Of a DNA stretch of 64,000 nucleotides, positions 26,154-35,683 are shown piece after piece. Below the pieces are notes generated by a model, which was given only the letters and a program-made list of their open reading frames with translations, was not told the DNA's origin and ran no database searches. This stretch comes from Salinilacustrithrix flava (GTDB lineage Bacteria; Actinomycetota; Acidimicrobiia; Acidimicrobiales; Salinilacustritrichaceae): assembly GCA_024128875.1 (NCBI GenBank), contig JAMYFF010000001.1:1-64000 (forward strand), read 5' to 3'. The first letter of the stretch is position 1. Every line of letters begins with the position of its first letter. Position numbers and translations under genes: made by a program.

Positions 26154-27296
26154 TCAGCCCACGTCGGCGGGGTTCCCCAGTCCACTCCCACCGAGGGATG
26201 CCAGCGCGTCGAGGGCATCCCCCAGGGTATCGACCGAGATCACCTCGAGGGCGTCTCCGGCTCGCTCGTGGGCCTCCTGGAACTCGCCACTCGGGACGAG
26301 GAACACGTCGTAGCCCTGGTCGATCGCCGCCGCGGTCTTCTGTCGGACACCGCCCACGTCGCCGACGTTGCCGGCCCCGTCGATCGTGCCGGTGACGGCG
26401 ACGTCGAGGCCGCCGGTGAGCTCGCCGGGGGTGAGGACGTCGAGCACCGCGAGGGTGAAGGCGAGCCCGGCCGAGGGCCCGCCGACGTTGCCGCTGTCGA
26501 TGTCGACGTCGATCGGGAAGTCGTAGGCGGGGCTCCGGGGCTCGAGCGAGATGCCGATGAGGCCGCGGGCAGGGTCGTCGGGCGATGCACCGAGCACCAC
26601 GGGGACCTCGGCGAGGTCGCCGCCCTCGGCCGGTTCCACCGAGAGCACGACCGTCTCGCCGGGGGCCCTGGGCCCCATGATGCGGCTCACGTCGTCGATG
26701 TCGTCGAGCGGTTCGCCGTCGATGGCGACCACGGAGTCGCCCCGCTCCAGCAGGCCCTCGCCCGCGGAGCCCTCCTGCACGCCGACGACAACGACCCCGT
26801 CGATGGTGACCGGCACCTCGTAGCCCAGCTCCAGCAGCGCGACCCGGATGGCGTCCTGCTTGGAGGTGTCCATCAGCTGCAGGTTGAACTGGCGGTTCTC
26901 CTGGGGCGAGCGGTCGCCGAGGATGAGCTCGTCGGCCACCACCTGGACGTCGTCGTCGAACCAGGCCCACACGTAGGACGCCACGGTCGACTGGCGCAGC
27001 GAGACCGTGGTGAAGGCGATCTCGCCGGCGGGCGGGTGGACCTCGACGCCCTCGCCGACGTCGACCAGGTCGGTGGTGGGGCGGGCCGATCCGGGGCGGA
27101 ACTCGAAGTGCCCGATCTGCACCGTGAACGCCGCGAACAGCGCGGCCGCCGTCCCCAGCAGGGCGACCGCGGCGAGCCACCACGGCCACGTGCGCCGCCG
27201 CGACACCGGGGCATCGGGAGGGTCGGGGATGGTCCGGTCGTGCTCACGGGTGCCGACCGCCCCCGGTACGCTCTCGTCCTCGGTGCTCACTCTCAT
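26154..27296 (-). CDS. PDZ and Lon-type (S16) membrane protease, YlbL-like
   Basis: After one N-terminal transmembrane helix (about 35-55), this 380-residue protein carries a PDZ domain (about 150-235; LERGDSVVAIDG) and a C-terminal Lon proteolytic domain. The catalytic Ser is in GGPSAGLAF (about residue 275) and the Lys in VRQKTAA (about residue 320), both conserved, so the enzyme should be active. YlbL-type proteases cleave exported or membrane substrates on the outer face of the membrane. I chose the ATG at 27296; a GTG at 27290 is possible. It is divergent from the next gene, and the two starts overlap by about 14 bp. Confidence 0.9.
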   Translation of the reverse strand: MRVSTEDESVPGAVGTREHDRTIPDPPDAPVSRRRTWPWWLAAVALLGTAAALFAAFTVQIGHFEFRPGSARPTTDLVDVGEGVEVHPPAGEIAFTTVSLRQSTVASYVWAWFDDDVQVVADELILGDRSPQENRQFNLQLMDTSKQDAIRVALLELGYEVPVTIDGVVVVGVQEGSAGEGLLERGDSVVAIDGEPLDDIDDVSRIMGPRAPGETVVLSVEPAEGGDLAEVPVVLGASPDDPARGLIGISLEPRSPAYDFPIDVDIDSGNVGGPSAGLAFTLAVLDVLTPGELTGGLDVAVTGTIDGAGNVGDVGGVRQKTAAAIDQGYDVFLVPSGEFQEAHERAGDALEVISVDTLGDALDALASLGGSGLGNPADVG

Positions 27297-27753
27297 CCTG
27301 CTCGTGGTGCTCGGCGGTGGCGCCGGCCTGTTGGCCGTGTGGCTGGTCGACGCCCGCGGGCTCTCGCGTCTGCTGGGTCGGTTCGCTCCGGGCAGCCTAC
27401 GGCCCACCCGGCGGGGTGGCACGACGGCCACCCCGCCATCCGGCACCTCCGCAACCGAGCCGGCGCCGGCGGCACCCGGTCCCGAGCAGGCGGCGTTCGA
27501 GCCGGTCGGGACGCCGCTGGCACCCCTCCCGGCGTCGGCTCCGGCCGGCCGCCGGGGCCAGAAGAAGATCCCGTCCGCCTACACGGCGGTGGAGGGCACC
27601 TACCGGGAGGTCGCCCGGGTCCCGCTGTGGCGCAAGCTCGTCAGCCTCGTGTTCCTCCTCCTCACCCTGGCGGTCATCGGTGTGGGCATCGCCGCGGTCG
27701 CCGGAGCCGCGTTCGGCCTGGTCGCCGAGCTGGTCGACGGCGCCGTCGGTTGA
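27283..27753 (+). CDS. Small two-span membrane protein
   Basis: This 156-residue protein begins at a GTG. It has one hydrophobic helix at the very N-terminus (about 2-22), a Pro/Ala-rich linker (about 45-95) and a second helix near the C-terminus (about 120-148). The start is set by the N-terminal helix; reading further upstream gives sequence unlike a protein. The stop overlaps the TTG start of the HEAT-repeat gene as TTGA, so they form a pair. The function is unknown. Confidence 0.65.
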   Translation: MLTLILLVVLGGGAGLLAVWLVDARGLSRLLGRFAPGSLRPTRRGGTTATPPSGTSATEPAPAAPGPEQAAFEPVGTPLAPLPASAPAGRRGQKKIPSAYTAVEGTYREVARVPLWRKLVSLVFLLLTLAVIGVGIAAVAGAAFGLVAELVDGAVG

Positions 27754-28349
27754 GCCGCGACGCCGCCACCCGCCGGCGCGACGCGGCCGTCGCCGGGCAC
27801 ACCGGCGACGAGGCCACCGCCCGCTCGCTGCTCTCCGACGAGGACCACAAGGTGCGGGCCACGGCCCTGGCGGCGCTCGACCGGATCGGCGCGCTGGGCG
27901 ACGACGAGCTGGCGGCCGCGCTCGCCGACCCGGCCCCCGGTGTCCGCCGGCGCGCCCTGTCGCTGATCGCAACCCGACCGGGCGATCGGCCGCCTGCCGC
28001 GCTGGCGCTGCTCGAGGACGACGACCCGGTCGTGGCCGAGACCGCGGCCTGGGCCGCCGGCGAGCGCCAGCCCCCGGAGCCTGGCGCGGCGGAGGCGCTG
28101 GCCCGGTTGGCGACGGAGCACCCCGAGCACCTGGTCCGGGAGGCCGCGGTCGCCGCCATCGGCGCGCTCGGCGACCCGGTCGGGTTGCCGGCCGTGCTCC
28201 TCGCCCTGGAGGGTCGGGCCACCCTCCGGCGGCGGGCTGTCCTCGCCCTCGCCGCCTTCGAAGGACCCGAGGTCGATGCCGCCCTCGAGCGCGCGCTGAC
28301 CGACCGCGACCGCCAGGTCCGCCAGGCCGCCGAGGACTTGCTCGCCTGA
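27750..28349 (+). CDS. HEAT-repeat protein
   Basis: This 199-residue protein consists of five to six HEAT/armadillo-type helix pairs with the pattern 'D....VR..A..AL..IG', for example HKVRATALAALDRIG, PGVRRRALSLIA and LVREAAVAAIGALG. Such scaffolds mediate protein contacts. The start is TTG at 27750, overlapping the previous stop, and the repeat pattern begins within 10 residues of it, which supports the choice. Because it is coupled to a small membrane protein, the two may form a membrane-tethered adaptor; that is inference. Confidence 0.75.
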   Translation: MSRDAATRRRDAAVAGHTGDEATARSLLSDEDHKVRATALAALDRIGALGDDELAAALADPAPGVRRRALSLIATRPGDRPPAALALLEDDDPVVAETAAWAAGERQPPEPGAAEALARLATEHPEHLVREAAVAAIGALGDPVGLPAVLLALEGRATLRRRAVLALAAFEGPEVDAALERALTDRDRQVRQAAEDLLA

Positions 28350-28362
28350 CGGCAACCCAGCC

Positions 28363-28405
28363 CGGACGCGGCGGTGGCCGGCCCCGAGGGGCCGGCCACC
28401 GTCCG
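28363..28405. terminator. Strong bidirectional hairpin terminator
   Basis: A 13-bp perfect GC stem (GGTGGCCGGCCCC pairing with GGGGCCGGCCACC) around a tiny loop is extended by a CGGAC/GTCCG outer stem. It lies between the converging HEAT gene and the end of the liv operon, so it can serve both. Confidence 0.75.
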
Positions 28406-28438
28406 GTTCGTCAGCTCAGGTGAGCCCGAAGGAGGAGA

Positions 28439-29827
28439 TCAGCCCCCGACGGAGCCGGTCTGGCCCTCGATGTTGATGAGGTCGCCGACCGGCTCGTAGC
28501 GGCCCAGCTCCTCGCCCTCCGCCGGCGGGACGTATTGCACGAACTGCGCGGCCTCGACGAGATAGGCGTCGCTGGTGCCGTTGGTCTGGTAGGTACCGCC
28601 GTCGAGCCCCAGGGGGTTCGAGAAGTCGGCGTTCCAGACGGCCCGCATGAGGTTGACCCGGTTCAGGCCACCCTCCATCTCGGCGGCGGCGCGCAGGGTG
28701 TTCTCCACGGTGTGCGCGAAGATCACGCCGGTGTAGAACGAGCCCTCGTCAGGGTTGAGGCCAGCGGCCTCGAGCGCCTCGCGGGCGGCCATGACGTCCT
28801 CGTCCTCGAGCTCGCCGGCCTCCTTGGCGGTGGCGGCGACGAGCACGCCATCACCGGCCGGGTCGATCGGCGCGAAGTACGTGGCGATGCCCTGGCAGGT
28901 GTTGGACAGGATCACCTGCGGCTGCCAGCTCGACTGGGCGATGGCGGCCATCGCCTGCGGGCACGGCGCCCCGGTGGTGCCGAGGAGCACGACGTCGGCG
29001 TCGGAGGACGCCAGCGTGGTGATCTCGCTGGTGACGTCAGGAGCAGCCGGGTCGTGGCGGACGCTCTCGACCAGATCGATGTCGCACTCGTTGACCGTCT
29101 CTTCGTAGGCCAGACCGAAGTCGTTGTCCATGAAGAGGGCCGCCACCGTGGCGTCCTCGCCGATCTCCTGGTTGACGTAGGTGCACCACAGGTCGGCCTC
29201 GGTGTTGTAGCCGAGCAGGCCGCCGATGGTCCACGGGTACTCAGCCGGATCACCCCAGGCCGGGAAGCCGGTGGAGTTGAACAGCATGGGCATGCACTCG
29301 TCGCTGACGAGGTCGCGGACGGCGAGCACGTTGGCCGTGCCGACCATGTAGGTCATGGCGAAGGGCTCCTCGGTCTCGAGCGAGTCCTCGACGTTGCTGA
29401 GGGTGCGGGCCGGGTCGTAGGCGTCGTCGGACGAGACCAGGTTGATGGTGCGGCCGTCGATGGGCTCCATCTGGTCGAACCAGGCGCGCATGCCGTCGTC
29501 GAGGCCACCGAGGGCAGCCACGGGCCCGGACTCGGGCAGGCTCATGAACAGCGTGATCTCGTCGTCGGTCAGGCCGGCTTCGGGATCCCAGTCGGAGGGG
29601 CAGTCGTCGGTGTTGATGACGGTGCCCTCGGCGACCTCGATCTCGCCCTCCATGGCGCCGGAATCGCCGTCGTCCTCGCCGCCGTCGTCGCCGCCGTCGT
29701 CGGCGGTGTCCTCGGTGGTGTCGTCGGTCGCTGCGTCGGTGTCGTCGTCGTCGTCACCGCAGGCGGCAGCGACGAGCGACAGCGCCAGCAGCATGGCGAA
29801 GATCCGCCACAGTCGGGATGCTCTCAC
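28439..29827 (-). CDS. livK: Branched-chain amino-acid-type ABC transporter, substrate-binding lipoprotein
   Basis: This 462-residue periplasmic-binding protein of the LivK type has a lipoprotein signal (hydrophobic core, then LVAAAC with Cys at about 23). An acidic Asp/Glu/Thr linker (about 24-65) follows, then a type I binding fold. It captures the substrate for the LivH/LivM/LivF/LivG transporter. The start is GTG at 29827, overlapping the livM stop as GTGA, with AAGGAG 8 nt upstream. It is last in the operon, ahead of a strong terminator. The substrate could be an amino acid, amide or urea; the sequence alone does not decide. Confidence 0.9.
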   Translation of the reverse strand: MRASRLWRIFAMLLALSLVAAACGDDDDDTDAATDDTTEDTADDGGDDGGEDDGDSGAMEGEIEVAEGTVINTDDCPSDWDPEAGLTDDEITLFMSLPESGPVAALGGLDDGMRAWFDQMEPIDGRTINLVSSDDAYDPARTLSNVEDSLETEEPFAMTYMVGTANVLAVRDLVSDECMPMLFNSTGFPAWGDPAEYPWTIGGLLGYNTEADLWCTYVNQEIGEDATVAALFMDNDFGLAYEETVNECDIDLVESVRHDPAAPDVTSEITTLASSDADVVLLGTTGAPCPQAMAAIAQSSWQPQVILSNTCQGIATYFAPIDPAGDGVLVAATAKEAGELEDEDVMAAREALEAAGLNPDEGSFYTGVIFAHTVENTLRAAAEMEGGLNRVNLMRAVWNADFSNPLGLDGGTYQTNGTSDAYLVEAAQFVQYVPPAEGEELGRYEPVGDLINIEGQTGSVGG

Positions 29828-31194
29828 GTTGTTTCTCCTTGGTTGGTTTGCTGTGCAGGGGCGGACACGGGAGCCGATTCGGCTCCGTCGTCCCGGTCGA
29901 GGATGCGCTTGGCCTGTTCCTCGTGAGGATCATCGTCGGGGAGGGTGGGATCGTCGTCGACGTCGAGCGCCGTCTTCCCGCCGTGGCGGGACATCTTCCC
30001 GCCCGTGGCATCACCCGTCGCCACCACGACGTCGTCGCCGGCGACCTGGCGGTCGGGCACGATCTGGACGAAGCGGGCCCGGATCTTGCGCATGCCGTAG
30101 ACGATGCCGCCGGGCAGGAAGAAGGTCAGCACGATGAGCAGGACGCCGAGGATGAACAGGCCGGTCGGCCCCCGGAGGAACCGCTCGGGCACGCCGGGTA
30201 CCGACTCGATCTGGGCGGACCACACCGGGACGAAGACGATGACGATGCCTCCGATGATCGCTCCGCTCAGGGTGCCCACGCCGCCGACCACCAGGCCGAC
30301 GATGAGGAAGATGGCCAGGTTGATGCCGAACACGTCGGGGGCCACGAAGCCGATGGCCATGGCGTACATGGTCCCGGACAGGCCGCCGAGCATGGCGCTG
30401 AACCCGAAGGTGAGCGTCTTGGTCATCGGGACGTTGACGCCGTTCACGGCGGCGCCGGTCTCGTTGTCGCGGATGGCGATGATCGAGCGGCCGGGCCGGC
30501 TGTAGATGAGGTTGCGCGCCACCCAGAAGGCGGCAGCGGTGAGGGCGGCGAGCAGCAGGTACACCCACACGGCGTCGGCCTCCCGGCCGCTCACGCCCTC
30601 GCCGTAGGCCCACTCGCCCACCAGCGGGATGGAGGAGAGGAAGTCGCCGATGGGTTCGATGGGCACCCAGCCCGGGGCGTCGAGGTCGGACTCGATCCGC
30701 TTGCCGTTGGCGCCGCCGGTGCGGTCGCGGAGCTGCTCCATGCGCACGATCGACGGGAACACCGCGGCGAGGCCGAGGGTGGTTAGGGCCAGGTAGAGGC
30801 CCTTGATCCGCAGCGCCGGCAGGCCGATGAGCATGCCGATGACGAAGCAGACGGGCAGGACGACGACGAGCGTCGCCAGGAAGGACCAGCCGTCGTCGGT
30901 CACGAGGGTGGCGGTGACGTAGCCGCCGACGCCCATGAAGAAGCTGTTGCCCAGCGAGATCTGGCCGTTGTACCCGACCAGGATGCCGAGGCCGAGCACG
31001 CCGACCATGTAGGCCACGGCGTGGTTGAGGTTGCCGAGGCTGAACGTGAGCGTGGACTCGCCGATGCTGAACGCCGGCGTGTGGGCGGCCCAGAACGGCG
31101 CGGTGATGGCGATGAAGGCGAAGATCGCCCAGGGGACGTACCGGTAGACCCGGTGGGCGGTGGAGCCCTCGGTGATGGGGCGTGGCTGGCTCAT
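29824..31194 (-). CDS. livM: ABC transporter permease, LivM type
   Basis: This 456-residue protein has about 9-10 hydrophobic helices (residues 20-360) and the LivM signature region (GYNGQISLGNSFF). A hydrophilic cytoplasmic tail of about 80 residues follows, longer than usual. With LivH it forms the membrane channel. The ATG at 31194 overlaps the livH stop as ATGA, which excludes the longer open frame upstream. The stop overlaps the livK start. Confidence 0.92.
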   Translation of the reverse strand: MSQPRPITEGSTAHRVYRYVPWAIFAFIAITAPFWAAHTPAFSIGESTLTFSLGNLNHAVAYMVGVLGLGILVGYNGQISLGNSFFMGVGGYVTATLVTDDGWSFLATLVVVLPVCFVIGMLIGLPALRIKGLYLALTTLGLAAVFPSIVRMEQLRDRTGGANGKRIESDLDAPGWVPIEPIGDFLSSIPLVGEWAYGEGVSGREADAVWVYLLLAALTAAAFWVARNLIYSRPGRSIIAIRDNETGAAVNGVNVPMTKTLTFGFSAMLGGLSGTMYAMAIGFVAPDVFGINLAIFLIVGLVVGGVGTLSGAIIGGIVIVFVPVWSAQIESVPGVPERFLRGPTGLFILGVLLIVLTFFLPGGIVYGMRKIRARFVQIVPDRQVAGDDVVVATGDATGGKMSRHGGKTALDVDDDPTLPDDDPHEEQAKRILDRDDGAESAPVSAPAQQTNQGETT

Positions 31195-32084
31195 ACTCGC
31201 TCCACCGCCTTCGACCCGAACAGGCCATTGGGTCTGATGACCAGGACGATGATGATCGCCACGACCGCGGCGGCCAGGCCCATCTGGTTCGGGATCCAGT
31301 CGACGTAGCCCACGACCATGGACTCGACGAGGCCGAGGATGATGCCGCCGGCCAGGGCACCCCAGAGGCTGTCGAGCCCCCCGAGCACCGCGGCGGCCGC
31401 GGCGAAGATCAGCACCCGCTGGGCCCAGGTCGGGTCGAGCTGGCGGAACGGGTCGGCGACGAACAAGGCCCCGGCCAGGGTGCCGACCGCGGTGGCCAGC
31501 ATCCAGCCGAACTGCAGGGTGGGTCCGGCCCGCACGCCGACCAGGCCGGAGGACTCGAGGTTGGACGACACCGCACGGAAGGCGAGGCCGATCTTGGTCT
31601 TCTTCAGCAGCAGCGTGAGCAGGACGAGCAGGACGAGCACCGTGGCCATCGTGCCGACCGTGTACCAGCGGAGCCGGGCGATGCCCATGCTCCACACGTC
31701 GCCCTCGGGGAACATCCGGGGGAAGCTGCGGGGGTCGAAGCCCCAGATCATGCCGGCCACCGCGTTGATCACCAGGAACAACCCGAGGGTGATGATCACC
31801 AGGGGCAGGTGGTCGGCCGGGTCGAACGGCCGGATCAGCACCCGTTCGATGCCGGCAGCCAGCACCGCCGAGAGCAGCATCGCGAGGACGATCGCCAGAT
31901 AGAGCGGGATGCCCTGCTCGATGGCCAGGATGTAGGCGAAGAACGAGCCGAGCATGGCCAGCTCGCCCTGGGCGAAGTTGATCAGCGTCGTGGCCTTGTA
32001 GATGAGCACGAGCGCCACGGCGATCACTGCGTAGGTGGCGCCGGAGGAGAGCCCGTCGAACAGGCGGGCGAGGAAGAGCTCCAC
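31191..32084 (-). CDS. livH: ABC transporter permease, LivH type
   Basis: This 297-residue protein has about eight hydrophobic helices and the LivH start pattern (LFDGLSSGATYAVIAVALVL, then INFAQGE). The length is typical. The start is GTG at 32084 with CAGGAGA 9 nt upstream. It pairs with LivM, to which it is translationally coupled. Confidence 0.93.
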   Translation of the reverse strand: MELFLARLFDGLSSGATYAVIAVALVLIYKATTLINFAQGELAMLGSFFAYILAIEQGIPLYLAIVLAMLLSAVLAAGIERVLIRPFDPADHLPLVIITLGLFLVINAVAGMIWGFDPRSFPRMFPEGDVWSMGIARLRWYTVGTMATVLVLLVLLTLLLKKTKIGLAFRAVSSNLESSGLVGVRAGPTLQFGWMLATAVGTLAGALFVADPFRQLDPTWAQRVLIFAAAAAVLGGLDSLWGALAGGIILGLVESMVVGYVDWIPNQMGLAAAVVAIIIVLVIRPNGLFGSKAVERV

Positions 32085-32128
32085 GGAGTCAGATCTCCTG
32101 TCGGGGGTGGGAGGTGGTGGTCATGGGC

Positions 32129-32880
32129 TCAGTACCCGAGGTAGGCGGCGCGCACGGCGTCGTCGCTGCTCAGCTCGTCGGCCGTGCCGCTGAGCACGAT
32201 CCGGCCCGCTTCGATGACGTAGCCGCGATCAGCGATGCCGAGGGCGAGGTTGGCGTTCTGCTCGACGACCAGCATCGTCGTGCCGAACTCCTCCCGGATC
32301 GACTGCAGGTTGCGGAACACGTTCTGCACGATCATCGGAGCGAGCCCGAGGGAGGGCTCGTCGAGCAGGAGCAGCCGGGGCCGGCCCATGAGGGCCCGGG
32401 CCACGGCCAGCATCTGCTGCTCGCCGCCCGAGAGGGTGCCGGCCTGCTGCTGGCGGCGCTCCCCCAGCACGGGGAAGACCTCGTACCAGCGGTCGATGTC
32501 GGAGCGGATCTCCTTGTCCTTTCGGACGAAGGCGCCGACCTGCAGGTTGTCCTCGACGGACAGGTCGGCGAAGGTGCCGCGGCCCTGCGGGACGTGCGCG
32601 ACGCCGAGGCGGGCGACGTCGGCCGACTTCTTGCCGACGATCTCCTTGCCGTCGAGGCGGATGGAGCCGGTCGTGTCGACCAGGCCGCAGATCGCCCGCA
32701 TCGTGGTGGTCTTGCCGGCGCCGTTGGCCCCGAGCACCACGACGACCTCGCCGTCGCGCACCTCGAGGTCGATGCCGTGCAGCACCCGGACCATGCCGTA
32801 GGCCGCGTGGACGTCGGAGACCTGCAGGATGGGCTTGCCGGTGGATGCAGGCGACCCGGCGGGGCTGGTGGTCGCGTCGG

Positions 32881-32884
<4 letters not shown>
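32129..32884 (-). CDS. livF: ABC transporter ATP-binding protein, LivF type
   Basis: This 251-residue ATPase has Walker A GANGAGKTT, signature LSGGEQQ, Walker B LLLLDEP and the LivF-type SLGLAP that follows. It energises the LivHM channel. The GTG start at 32884 overlaps the livG stop as GTGA. The first ~17 residues (VTDATTSPAGSPASTG in part) are a short extension before the conserved ILQVSDVHAAYG. Confidence 0.94.
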
Positions 32885-33645
<761 letters not shown>

Positions 33646-33878
33646 GCTGTTTTCCCCCTGGAACGGCCCGCCGGAGCGGGCAGTCTTGCGTCCGCAGCGC
33701 CCCCGTCCCGAGCGGGACCTACTGGACGCTGCGTCATTAGCGGGCCGCAACCTACACCGATCGCCGGCCGGCGTCGACGCATGTCACACCTTCGACGTCC
33801 GATTGGGACGGGTTCGACCTGCTACGTCCCCCGACGGAACCATGACGATGCGGTGACAGCGCGGCCCGGACGGCCTGC

Positions 33879-34886
33879 TCAGACGGCCCGCCCGCCCATG
33901 AACATCACCTTGAGGTCGTCGTAGGCCTCCACGCAGCGCCCGGCGCCGAGCACGACCGACTCGAGCGGCTGCTGGACCAGCTGCACCGGGATGTCGGTCT
34001 CCACCGAGATCCGTCGGTCGAGGCCCTGCAGCATCCCGCCGCCGCCGACCAGCTGCATGCCGGTGCTGATGAGGTCGTCGGCCAGCTCCGGCGGGGCCTG
34101 GCCGAGGCAGGCGATGACCGAGTCGACGATGGCGGTGACCGGCTCGCTGATGGCCTCGCGCACCTCGGGCTTGGAGAGGATCACGGTCTTGGGCAACCCG
34201 GACATCAGGTCCCGGCCCCGGACCTCGGCCCGCACCTCGTCGTCGATCGGCCAGGCCGAGCCGATGGCGATCTTGATCTCCTCCGCCGTGCGCTCGCCGA
34301 TGGCGATGCCGTACTCCCGACGCACGTAGGACTGGATGGCGGCGTCGATGTCGAAGGAGCCGACGCGCACGGCCTGCAGGGCGACGATGCCCCCGAGGCT
34401 GATCAGCGCGGTCTCGGTGGTGCCGCCGCCGACGTCGATGACCATGTTGGCCACCGGCTCGTGGATCGGCAGCTCGGCCCCGATGGCGGCGGCCATGGGC
34501 TGCTCGAGGAGCTGCGCGTCGGCCGCACCGGCCCGGCGGGCGGCCTCGGTGACGGCGCGGCGCTCGACCTCGGTGATGGCCGACGGCACGCAGATGACCA
34601 CGCGGGGGCGGTTGAAGCGGTTCACCCCGGCGCGCTGCAGGATCAGGCGGATCATGCGCTGGGTGATGTCGAAGTCGGTGATCGCGCCCTGGCGCAGCGG
34701 CCGCACGGCGATGATGTAGCTGGGCGTGCGCCCGATCATCTGCCAGGCCTCCCGGCCCATGGCGAGCACGTCGCCGTTGCGCTTGTTGAGCGCGATCACG
34801 GTGGGCTCGTTCATGACGATGCCCTGGCCCTTCGCGTACACGAGCGTGTTCGCGGTGCCGAGGTCGATGGCGAGGTCGCGCGCCAC
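33879..34886 (-). CDS. mreB: Rod-shape-determining actin homologue MreB
   Basis: This 335-residue bacterial actin has the DLGTANT phosphate-1 loop at its N-terminus, DVGGGTTE phosphate-2, and a GGGGMLQGL adenosine loop. The length is that of MreB. It forms membrane-bound filaments that guide lateral wall synthesis. The start is GTG at 34886, directly after a small membrane protein's stop at 34889, so it is read with moaE and that gene rather than with mreC/mreD, which are absent here. MreB suggests a rod-like or polar-plus-lateral growth mode; many actinobacteria lack it. Confidence 0.95.
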   Translation of the reverse strand: MARDLAIDLGTANTLVYAKGQGIVMNEPTVIALNKRNGDVLAMGREAWQMIGRTPSYIIAVRPLRQGAITDFDITQRMIRLILQRAGVNRFNRPRVVICVPSAITEVERRAVTEAARRAGAADAQLLEQPMAAAIGAELPIHEPVANMVIDVGGGTTETALISLGGIVALQAVRVGSFDIDAAIQSYVRREYGIAIGERTAEEIKIAIGSAWPIDDEVRAEVRGRDLMSGLPKTVILSKPEVREAISEPVTAIVDSVIACLGQAPPELADDLISTGMQLVGGGGMLQGLDRRISVETDIPVQLVQQPLESVVLGAGRCVEAYDDLKVMFMGGRAV

Positions 34887-34888
34887 GG

Positions 34889-35089
34889 CTACTCGACGTC
34901 CTGGGGTGGCGAGTCGGGGTGGTGGTCGTCGGGGCCCCGGCGGTGCTCGGGCGGCGGGGCGAGGGCGCGCATCTCGCGCCGGAACGAGCGGATGCCGGAC
35001 TCCATGGAGCTCTCGGGCCGCCCGCGGTAGGCCAGCACGCTGACGCCCACGACGACGATGACCACGATGACGAGCAGGAACGGGATCAT
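34889..35089 (-). CDS. Small single-span membrane protein
   Basis: This 66-residue protein has one strongly hydrophobic helix (residues 3-20), then a basic patch (SFRREMR) and a hydrophilic tail rich in His, Pro and Asp. The ATG overlaps the moaE stop as ATGA, and mreB starts 2 nt after its stop, so all three are coupled. The function is unknown; the coupling to mreB makes a role at the membrane near MreB conceivable. Confidence 0.68.
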   Translation of the reverse strand: MIPFLLVIVVIVVVGVSVLAYRGRPESSMESGIRSFRREMRALAPPPEHRRGPDDHHPDSPPQDVE

Positions 35090-35592
35090 CCGTCGGCCTC
35101 GGGCCCGGGCACGAGGGCGGGGTCCTGCAGGTGCTGGGCCTCGAGGCCCCAGCTCTCGCCCCCGTCCCAGCGCTCCTTCTTCCAGATCGGCACCGACTGC
35201 TTGAGGGCGTCGATGCAGAACCGGGCCGCGGCGAAGGCCTCGTCCCGGTGCGGCGCCGACACGGACACGACCACGGCGGCGTCGGTGACGGCGAGCGGGC
35301 CGATGCGGTGCAGCAGGGCGATGTTGCCCACGGTCGCCCACCGGGCGCGGGCTTCGGCGGCGACGCGGGCGAGGCGGGGAACGACCTCGGTCTCGTAGGC
35401 CTCGTACTCCAGCAACTCGACCCCGGGACGACCCTCGCTGTGGTCCCGGGCCGTGCCGACGAAGGTGACGACCCCGCCGCAGTCGGGGCGCACCGCCCAG
35501 TCGGTGGCCACCTGCACCGGCAGGGGCGCCTCGGTGAGCGCGAACCAGTCGTGGCCGCGCGCCGGAGGCTCGGGGGTGGCGGAGGGGATCAT
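35086..35592 (-). CDS. moaE: Molybdopterin synthase catalytic subunit MoaE
   Basis: This 168-residue protein shows the MoaE features: GGVVTFVGTARDHSEG, LEYEAYE, the HRIG segment and PIWKKE, whose Lys (138/139) belongs to the active site. MoaE with MoaD converts precursor Z (cPMP) to molybdopterin. No moaD or other molybdenum-cofactor gene is nearby. The ATG at 35592 lies 8 nt after TAGTCT (minus strand), close to leaderless. It has a short (~15 residue) N-terminal extension relative to the usual start. Confidence 0.94.
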   Translation of the reverse strand: MIPSATPEPPARGHDWFALTEAPLPVQVATDWAVRPDCGGVVTFVGTARDHSEGRPGVELLEYEAYETEVVPRLARVAAEARARWATVGNIALLHRIGPLAVTDAAVVVSVSAPHRDEAFAAARFCIDALKQSVPIWKKERWDGGESWGLEAQHLQDPALVPGPEADG

Positions 35593-35670
35593 CTGGTCCA
35601 AGACTACGATCCGGCGCGCAGAACAGGTGAAGCGCCGGCGGGGCGACGTCCACGACCCGCGAGCCGTCGG

Positions 35671-35676
35671 TAGGGT
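35671..35676 (+). promoter_or_regulatory. -10 element of a leaderless promoter
   Basis: TAGGGT lies exactly 7 nt before the GTG at 35684, placing the transcript start at the start codon. Confidence 0.5.
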
Positions 35677-35683
35677 CGCTCCG

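Noticed and set aside
23601..28349. 1582-codon plus-strand frame across the kinase and protease genes
   Set aside because: Only its last 199 codons (from TTG 27750) look like protein, the HEAT repeats. The rest is antisense to well-defined domains.
29824..31695. Longer form of LivM (623 codons)
   Set aside because: The added N-terminus is antisense-like and overlaps livH. The ATGA overlap at 31191-31194 and the family length support the shorter protein.
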